DNA from: Amphiura filiformis
Taxonomy: Eukaryota > Echinodermata > Ophiuroidea > Amphilepidida > Amphiuridae
DNA length: 64,000 bases
Assembly: GCF_039555335.1 (NCBI RefSeq)
Contig: NC_092640.1
Coordinates: 37,331,569 to 37,395,568, forward strand
Direction of reading: 5' to 3'
Positions 57,101 to 64,000 of the stretch are shown piece after piece; position 1 is the stretch's first letter; each line of letters starts with the position of its first letter. Below the pieces are notes generated by a model. The model searched no databases, was not told the origin of the DNA, and saw only the letters and a list, made by a program, of their open reading frames with translations. Both the position numbers and the translations under genes were made by a program.

Positions 57101-57876
57101 TGATGTGATTCAAGAGAGCCAATCGGTTACATCGGTTGAAGTGACATTATATTGACGTTACACATTCACGTTCCGCGTGCACGTTTAAAATCTAATGATT
57201 CGTGCATTTACAATACATATATAATGGAATGATATGAAAGTTTCTTAACAACTTCGGTGTATGTAAACAGAGTTAGTTATAATTATCTACCCTTCCTAAG
57301 CATCTACCAATCGATGGCGCGAGTCCTTGAGGGCGCACCAATTGATATCCAGGATGGGCATGCGAGTTTTTTGTTGTTGTCTTTGTGGACTTTTTTCTTA
57401 AAGAGAAGTTTCGCCCACTAGTGAGAGTTGAAAAAAATATCAACGCACTGATTAGTTAACCAAATTCCTTCACCCAACTATATGTAAAGGTATACTAGTA
57501 TATTGGAATTGGAAATTTAAAAAAATGGTCCACCCTAAGCGTCCAAATGGCTCTAAAGAATTAGCTTAGCACGTAGAGTACTGGTAGTGATTTCAACGTA
57601 CTACAGTTTAAAGAGTTGCCATTTGTATTTTCAACAATCAATTGTGTTTTCATACATAAAAGCAATATTTGTAATCAAATTTGTTTAGAGCCGTAGGTGC
57701 CGACATAAATTGGAAATTAATATCTTCATTTGATGAACGAGTAGAATTATATTAAAACAAATATAAAATAACATAACTTACGATAAAAGCAAAGTATACG
57801 AATGTAATTTTAACTAATACTTACTTCAAGGTCGCGTTTCACTTATTACAGACAGCAGCTATAAGTTTTAATGATA

Positions 57877-58272
57877 TGTCACGGTTGTTTGATGAATATA
57901 GAATTGGTTTCATTATTAAATAAATGCAAACTATAGATGGCGCTATTCAGGTGAATAGGTGAAACAAGCAACAAGGAAATTTTATAACATATTTCATCAA
58001 ACAAGAAAAGGAATTATTTGTATTAAAAGAGTAATTTCCCGTAACTAAATAGCGCCACCAATTTTTTAGATACATTTTATATCCGATAAAGCTATAAAAA
58101 TGCTATAAAAGTGAATAATTTTGTAAAATAGGGGAAATTGATGTTGAGAATGACTCACAAGCTTCTGTATACATTAGGATGATATCACATTTAGCTGTTT
58201 AAGCCTAAAATTTGGTTGTACATGATGTTTTGTTTGAAAAACTAAATGATCCCATCAAACAACCGTGATGTC
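57877..58272. mobile_element. ~396-bp TIR element with GTCACGGTTGTTTGATG ends
   Basis: TGTCACGGTTGTTTGATG and CATCAAACAACCGTGATG are inverted. The inner GGCGCTATT and AATAGCGCC words are also partners. No protein. Confidence 0.6.
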
Positions 58273-58309
58273 AATTCATTATTTCTACGAAAACGTAATA
58301 GCTGACTAA

Positions 58310-58450
58310 TATATTAAATAATATATATTTTCACCTCTACCTTAAAAGGTCAGTACAAGCAAATCCGGTAAAGTGTATTAAATTTAAATACCTTTATTTT
58401 TGCAATGATTAGTATTATGCCTTAAAGCTAAATAGTATTAGAGCCATTGT
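58310..58450 (+). repeat. Diverged copy of 56025-56100
   Basis: ATATTTTCACCT, TTAAAAGGTCAGTA.AAGCAA and TTAAATACCTTTAT occur in both places, suggesting an old duplication of the segment in front of the tandem array. Confidence 0.45.
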
Positions 58451-60183
58451 ATAATGTATACTTTAATGCATATCCACGCAACCCCACATTTTGGCCATAT
58501 AGATGAGTTTTCATCACTTCTGTTATACTTTCAGGTCTACTGAAATAAAGCCATCAGAAAGTACAGTCTCCACTACCTTAAGAGGCCGTAACTTTTTTAG
58601 ACACACTTGTGAAAAAATTATCAAGAAATTCACCATTGAATGGAATATGATGTGATTTGAAAAGTTCAAATTCAAAAAGATTACGCGGTATTAAGTTGCT
58701 TTCCGTAACAGGTTGCACACACCAGAAGTGAGTGGCGGTCAGCGTGTGTCACCGATTGCTAAGAGCTATCTCTGACCGCACAGCACTTAAGACATAATCT
58801 TAGCAAGCTAATTTAGATCATTAATGATTTAATGTACAGTTCATTCATCTAAAACTCCGAATAAAAAATGTATGGCGATCTCCTCTGTAAATGTTATAAT
58901 GGCTCTAAATTAATTGTGCTTAAAGTTATGGCCACTCAAAGTAGTGGATACTTTCTTTTCTTGACGTGTTTATATTCACCTATACATGACATCCGAAACA
59001 CCTCCATTTCTAACCCTTTCAAATTATTGTTGTGTACGTACATACAGTACTCTTTGTCCGTTAGTAAGCGAGGAATTGGATACGTAAACGCTGAAATTGT
59101 CGGGTTTTACCCACTTTCAATAAAATTCCTAGTTAAAAGCTAGTTACCTTGAAATAGTCTAGTCAATAATTATATCAATTTCATGGACGAATGAAAAAAT
59201 TATACATTTAATGATGCAAACAATTTGGTATAATCCTTTTTGTAAGTATTCTGTATTTTTAATAATGTGCGACCTGCTCCCATGAAATGAGCGTAAAGTC
59301 GCAAGTTGGTAGTTTCAAGATCTTCCAATTGTTGCGTTGCTGTTCTTTGTTTGAATGCACTGTATAGACGAATCCAATTTCACGCATTCCTGCTCCTCAA
59401 TGGCAGCTATTAGCCGCGACGGGTACCCAACCATCCCACCTAAAATGTGGGATGATGCGGCCTTGAAGGGTATTATAAACTGCATTCTATCACCCGTGTT
59501 ACTCGTAGACAAAAGAATGATGACAGTTTACAACACAAAAGAATCTAACATCGAATTTTAAGCGGGTTTAATCCACCTAATTGGGTACTCACAACACCTG
59601 TTTGGTGCATGCGGTTACCCAAATATGGCCGACCAAATCCTGACCATGACTTGGCTCGTTGGATTCGTCTATAGTCAATGGTGTGTCTTTTTTGACTGGG
59701 TACATAATAACGTATTCTGTTTTCAATTTTGTCCCTATTGGACATACCACTGCCAATACAAAATAATGTCTACAATCAAAGAACAACGCTCATTTTTTTG
59801 GGAGCAAGTCACAATTATAAGACAACTTTAAAGCTGTGGAAAAAAAGTGGTAGAAGTCTAAACTCTCTGATTCCTGAATAAAACATAATTCACACTTTTT
59901 AATATTATTTTATTGTGTAAGCTTCAATTGCAATATCTTATCAAAGCACGCTGGACTAATCTTCAAAACAAAGTACATGTTACACCAATATTCAATGAAA
60001 TAATTATGGTTATTCCAAAAGATAAATATTTCTGTAGTTTCTAGTCAAACACAGGTTTACTCTTAGTATTCTAACCGCAGCTAAAAGATCCCGATTTTTA
60101 TTGTATTGAACACTTTCATTTGAATCATAAGTGATATTGAAACAGTAACAACGCAACCTGATTTTACACTCAATAGACCATTG
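58451..60183. other. Unassigned sequence
   Basis: Contains a possible inverted pair TATAGACGAATCCAA (about 59363) and TTGGATTCGTCTATA (about 59659), with a CCCACCTAAAATGTGGG hairpin between. Small frames of 65-91 codons have no motif. Confidence 0.4.
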
Positions 60184-60361
60184 TGCTATTCCAGTTCAGA
60201 TCCATACACCCCTATGGAAGACATGACATTAATTTTCCACACAGCAGGTGTAGATTTCAAATGGAGTCACCAATCAGACGACCCGATTTGAAATTCACAT
60301 TCCCTATGTGAACGATCAATGTCATGTCTTCAATAAGGGGTGTACATATTTCAACTGAATC
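60184..60361. mobile_element. MITE with ~45-bp TIRs (CCAGTTCAGATCCATACACC)
   Basis: TATTCCAGTTCAGATCCATA at the left pairs with the right end, TATTTCAACTGAATCC. GGAAGACATGACATTAA and its partner GTCATGTCTTCAATAAGG also pair. Single-end fragments lie at 4831 and 41483, so the family is common here. Confidence 0.7.
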
Positions 60362-60539
60362 CCGAAAAAGTACGTCACGCGGCGATGCGCACATCGTAAG
60401 TTCTGGTTACTGCGAATGTAGTTCAATGTACGCAGTGATGTGCGCAGTGGTGTGTGCAGTGATACGTTGCATAAACCTGCGTATCGATTGCAAAGGAATG
60501 ATAAGATATACCAAAAAGGTCCATTCACATTTTCGGTCA

Positions 60540-60714
60540 ATCCCATAAGCCTTTGCGGGTAGACCTGAGATGTCGTCATTTGACGGCACACCGATATGCA
60601 CATCGTTTAGCGAACATCGTTACTGCGCATTTGAAAGTCGTGAAGTACACAGTGACGTTGTGCGCATCGGCGTGACGACATCAGTGGTCTACCCGCAATA
60701 AAGGCTTATGGGAT
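60540..60714. mobile_element. 175-bp TIR element (ATCCCATAAGCC ends)
   Basis: ATCCCATAAGCCTTTGCGGG and its partner ending AAAGGCTTATGGGAT extend through GTAGACC and ATGTCGTCA. GC- and CGCA-rich words in the preceding 180 bp (60362-60539) are similar to its core, perhaps a partial second copy. Confidence 0.65.
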
Positions 60715-62387
60715 TTTCCGAAAAGGTTAATTACATAGCAACGAAATATTAATTATTAAGTGCGCAGAACAAACATAAACCTATATAAAATTTACAGAAA
60801 CGTGCAACCGTTCTTTTAACCATAACATAAATGCCACTCGGTCTATTTTTTGGCGGCAAGTGCTAGTTATATTTGACCATTTCAGTGACATCTGCCCATG
60901 TGGACCATTGTGTGTGGTTCCACAGCCTGTGTAGAAGTCGGATGAGGTCCCGAGTTCAAATGATGTATTGATCGATTCACCCGTGTTACTGCATGTGTGT
61001 TGAGGTGGTTTTGTAAAACCTGATGTAAGAATATTAGATTACGTCTTAGTCGTTCACTCGTTGTAAATGATGAGCATTGTATAACAAATTATATTTTTGT
61101 CACGGTGATAGTTGTGAGTCGTATGAATATGTATGTATGATTGTACTCAGAAAGTGTATTTCAGCGCAAAAAAAACCTTTATGACAAAGAAAACAAGTGG
61201 TATCTTAGTAAAATCGTTTTGAGATTTTAAAGCATTACTGTGCATTATGCAAATCTTTTAATATTAATTATTATTTTGTCACTTATTCTGCTTCTCCGAT
61301 CTATGGTATGAATTCGATTAGTAGGTTGTAGTAGTGACCAGTACAAGACTAATATTATAATTTGTGAGCACTATTATTTGTTTTGATTTTAAGCTGTTTC
61401 ATATTAAAACTCCATTTTACTATACTGCTGGACTTGTGTCTGATGTTATCTTTATATAAGTAATCCGTAAATCAGAGGTTGTCAATTGAAATCCGGCTGG
61501 CTCTTCTTAGTTAACCTTTGACCTTTCGGCTTATAACTCCGAAACGATAAGTCGGAGGTGGGTCAAACTATGCTTTTTTCTGAATTAGTATGATCAGAGG
61601 AACATTTTGGTGTGGGTTAAAAAATCTATGCAGTTTTGAATTTTGACCCCTGTATAAACTTAGACCTGGGAAATCTTGAATTGCCTAGGGGTGACAATTC
61701 TACATCCCCCATAATCTCATTTTGTACTACCTATAGGATAATAATCAGCGAAGAAAAACACTTTAACTGGCAAAACCATCTTACCCGATAAAACAATAGT
61801 TTGGTGCCGAACTATTACGGCAAGTGTTTAAACGAATTCGTATGACGTCAATGCAAAACTAGAAGCGAATGCTGGCAGTGCAAAACTGTGTTCCCCGTCA
61901 TTACTTGTTCACATTCAGGCCAAAAGTGTAAAAGTTACGATTTAGCAACAAGAGCAATAGGACACTATCTTTCCGCAGAAGACCTCATTTTAATAACACA
62001 TTAAAATTAGTTGTTTCTGTTTTGAGTTGCCTGGTAAAAGTATCGATCATCGTCTTATAATTTATTTCGTGAACTGCATTGCGAAGAAGATCCAGCTACT
62101 CAGATGAACGCCAACATATCCGTAACCTAATAAACATAACCTTATATCCCGGGGATCATGTATTTTACGATACTCTTCCGACGGAAGTACCACCCTAGGA
62201 ATAATGCATGATGGGATTTAGGGGGAAAAGGCCTATACAGATTATTAAGCTACATGTACCTATTGGAATAACCTAGTAAAACAAATTAAAAAACATAACC
62301 AATTTCAATGGAACTAGGTCAGCTTATAATGATCTGTGATACATGTCTGAATGTATTAACAGAATACATTGGTCTAAAGACATAATG
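60715..62387. other. Unassigned sequence
   Basis: No frame over 60 codons and no repeat pair that I can place; mixed AT-rich DNA. Confidence 0.45.
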
Positions 62388-62634
62388 GTGTAATCAAGCA
62401 AAATCAGTCTGAGCTCGGTCATATTCAATTTTCAAATTCTTACAGGATTGTAAACAGCAATTACAAAGCTATATTTTGCAGAAACCCCCATTGAATTTGG
62501 ACAACCAGTTCAAAAAATATGAGCAGTTAAAGAGTTTCCAAAACAAAAGGAAACAAAGGGAAACACTTCCATTGTTTGGCTATATCTCAAATCAATATTT
62601 CCGATTTGCGACTGATTTTGCTTGATCACATCAC
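62388..62634 (+). mobile_element. Family G MITE, copy 3
   Basis: ATCAAGCAAAATCAGTCTGA opens and CGACTGATTTTGCTTGATCA closes it. Uninterrupted, so it serves as the reference for the split copy at 47921-48432. Confidence 0.75.
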
Positions 62635-62909
62635 ATGGAATAAAGGTTAAATAAGCCGATAACTGTTACCTGTCGGGACAATGATAATTGCTCGGGGACA
62701 GTGAATCTAGCCAAAGTTAGATATTAGACGAATATTTTAATAATGAAACGGAATAGTTAAGGGTCTCATAATTGGGCAAATAGAGTCGTAATTTAATATT
62801 AACTGTAAATAAAAAAATAAAAGTTATTTCGGAAACAGGTAAAACAGGAACTGGTTAAATGATGACTCCGGCAATCACAACATTATGCCTTTTATGTTAG
62901 AAAGATAAT

Positions 62910-63224
62910 TATGAAGCACGAATCACATGGTTTTATTTAAAACAATCTCATATTGATCATAAAAATAAATAAAATCAGCCCGGCTTTCAACACGCGATAT
63001 TCAAAATTCCCGCGCCTAAATTGTCCAGTGCAATGACGTCGTGGTTACTTGTGCTCAATTGTTGTTAGCCTTCATTGTATTAATGTTACTGGGACGTCAT
63101 TGCACTCGACAATCTCGGCGCCCGGGAATTTTTAATATCGCGTGTTGAGAGACGGCTGTTTTAATTAGTTTTTAGGGTCAATATGAGTTTGTTTAAAATA
63201 AAACGACGTGATTCGTGCTTCATA
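62910..63224. mobile_element. 315-bp foldback with ~135-bp arms
   Basis: TATGAAGCACGAATCAC and GTGATTCGTGCTTCATA begin arms matched through CAACACGCGATATT, AATTCCCG and GTGCAATGACGTC. The central ~40 bp are unpaired. Overlapping TA at each end suggests a TA target site. Confidence 0.75.
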
Positions 63225-63508
63225 AGACATCCTTTAACGTTCATGAAAGTTCATCTGTGTTGGTATAAATCATAATTTTGATTTAAACTTTTGATCCAAA
63301 CACAAGAAATTAATTCCTACCTCGGAATTTTCAGATGGTACTCCATCTTTCATCAGCGAGTGAGTGACTGTATTAGGTCGTGATCTTTTTGACCTTTGAC
63401 CTGATAACAAACTCGTAGATACCCCAAATGGGCCTTCGACAAAGCTACTCAACCCAAAACTCACAAAACGATCGATGTGGGCAATATACGCCCCCCCCCC
63501 CATAAAGG

Positions 63509-64000
63509 CCAAGTAGTGCTACCCCAAGTAGGCAACCCCAATACTTGAACTTTAGGTCGCATCACCCCCTACACCATAAATTAGGGTTCGTCCGCACACT
63601 TATGGACAGAAAGAACAGAATTGTCACCGAAGATGAGGACAGGGAAAGAGAGGACGAACATATCAAAGACGCACTTCAGAAATGTGGCTACCTGGATTGG
63701 AGCATCAAGAAGGTGAAAGATCAGATGGCAAAACCAAAGTCAAAGAAAGTGACAAAAAAATAAAGACGATTCGACCAAGTCTAAAGGGTTAGTTGTTGTT
63801 CCTTATGTGGAAGGTGTGTCTGAGCGCATTTCTAGGGTTTTCAAAACGTATAACATCGCCACTGCATTGAAACCCCATTGCACCCTTCGTAATCTCTTAG
63901 TTCATCCAAAAGACAAGCGAGAACCTCACAACTGTAATTCGGCTTACATCGGGGAGACAGGCAGAAAATTCAGATTTGATGAACATAAAACTGAGGCAGA
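63509..64000 (+). pseudogene. Penelope-like retroelement 3' part, degenerate, runs off the window
   Basis: The + frame at 63545-63763 contains SHHPLHHKLGFVRTLMDR and then a charged stretch ending CGYLDWSIKK, the block that follows the reverse transcriptase in Penelope-like elements. After a stop in an A7 run (63754-63760), homology continues in another frame: VVVPYVEGVSERISRVFK, LRNLLVHPKDKR and AYIGETGR. The last is the second half of the GIY-YIG endonuclease core. The first half (the GVVY-type strand and the CxxC before it) is missing, and the linker after GETGRKF is shortened. The copy is therefore broken by a frameshift and at least one deletion. Upstream of 63509 the frame is closed. Confidence 0.8.

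Noticed and set aside
63270..63512. 80-codon minus frame upstream of the Penelope-like fragment
   Set aside because: Poly-glycine start comes from a C run, and no part of it matches a retroelement domain I recognise.

Overview
The window looks like AT-rich, repeat-dense DNA from an animal, most likely an invertebrate deuterostome (a hemichordate or echinoderm are my best guesses). The reasons are: one multi-exon gene with phase-1 introns and GT-AG splice sites, tRNA-derived SINE heads, LINE and Penelope-like retroelement fragments, many TTAA- and TA-flanked inverted-repeat elements, and the GGCCTA-type words common in such genomes. The species cannot be fixed from the sequence alone. I see no bacterial genes, operons, CRISPR array or rRNA.

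Only one host gene can be supported, on the + strand between about 8.4 and 17.0 kb. It has a signal-peptide exon (8455-8512), a 4.4-kb intron full of repeats, a complete six-cysteine Kunitz/BPTI exon (12892-13053) with phase-1 boundaries and Arg at the P1 position, and a possible last exon (16795-16981) encoding one membrane helix and a short tail. If that last exon belongs, the product is a small membrane-anchored serine-protease inhibitor; otherwise it is secreted. The join to the last exon is not settled by phase.

The rest is a layered record of transposition. At 0-8 kb there are long-TIR elements, a TTAA-flanked family, a SINE and several foldbacks. At 15-20 kb there are a mariner-end element, three-copy AAAACGTTTT-rich elements, CTTT and GA tracts and a piggyBac-type element with TTAACCCTAGA ends. 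At 22-26 kb there is a recent 1.63-kb tandem duplication whose two breakpoints both fall inside inverted-repeat elements; an older diverged copy of the same region lies at 17.7-19.5 kb. At 25.9-26.9 kb two TTAA foldbacks sit end to end sharing one TTAA. At 27-36 kb there are a retroelement ORF fragment, a LINE 3' end apparently split by a pair of TGTCACACTA-ended elements carrying a 101-bp tandem repeat, and a mariner-like element with 200-bp TIRs and a transposase relic. At 36-50 kb there are three copies of a CTGAGCGCAAGAAGAC-ended element (one nested in another family), an old 0.6-kb duplication and a TTTA microsatellite. At 50-64 kb there are a LINE fragment, perfect hairpins, a degenerate tandem array split by a Harbinger-type insertion with TAA target duplication, large inverted repeats, and a degenerate Penelope-like element running off the right edge.

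Most open frames of 60-145 codons in this window have no recognisable domain and match chance, low-complexity or repeat sequence. No convincing new biological system is present; the most informative material is the structure and nesting of the short inverted-repeat families.
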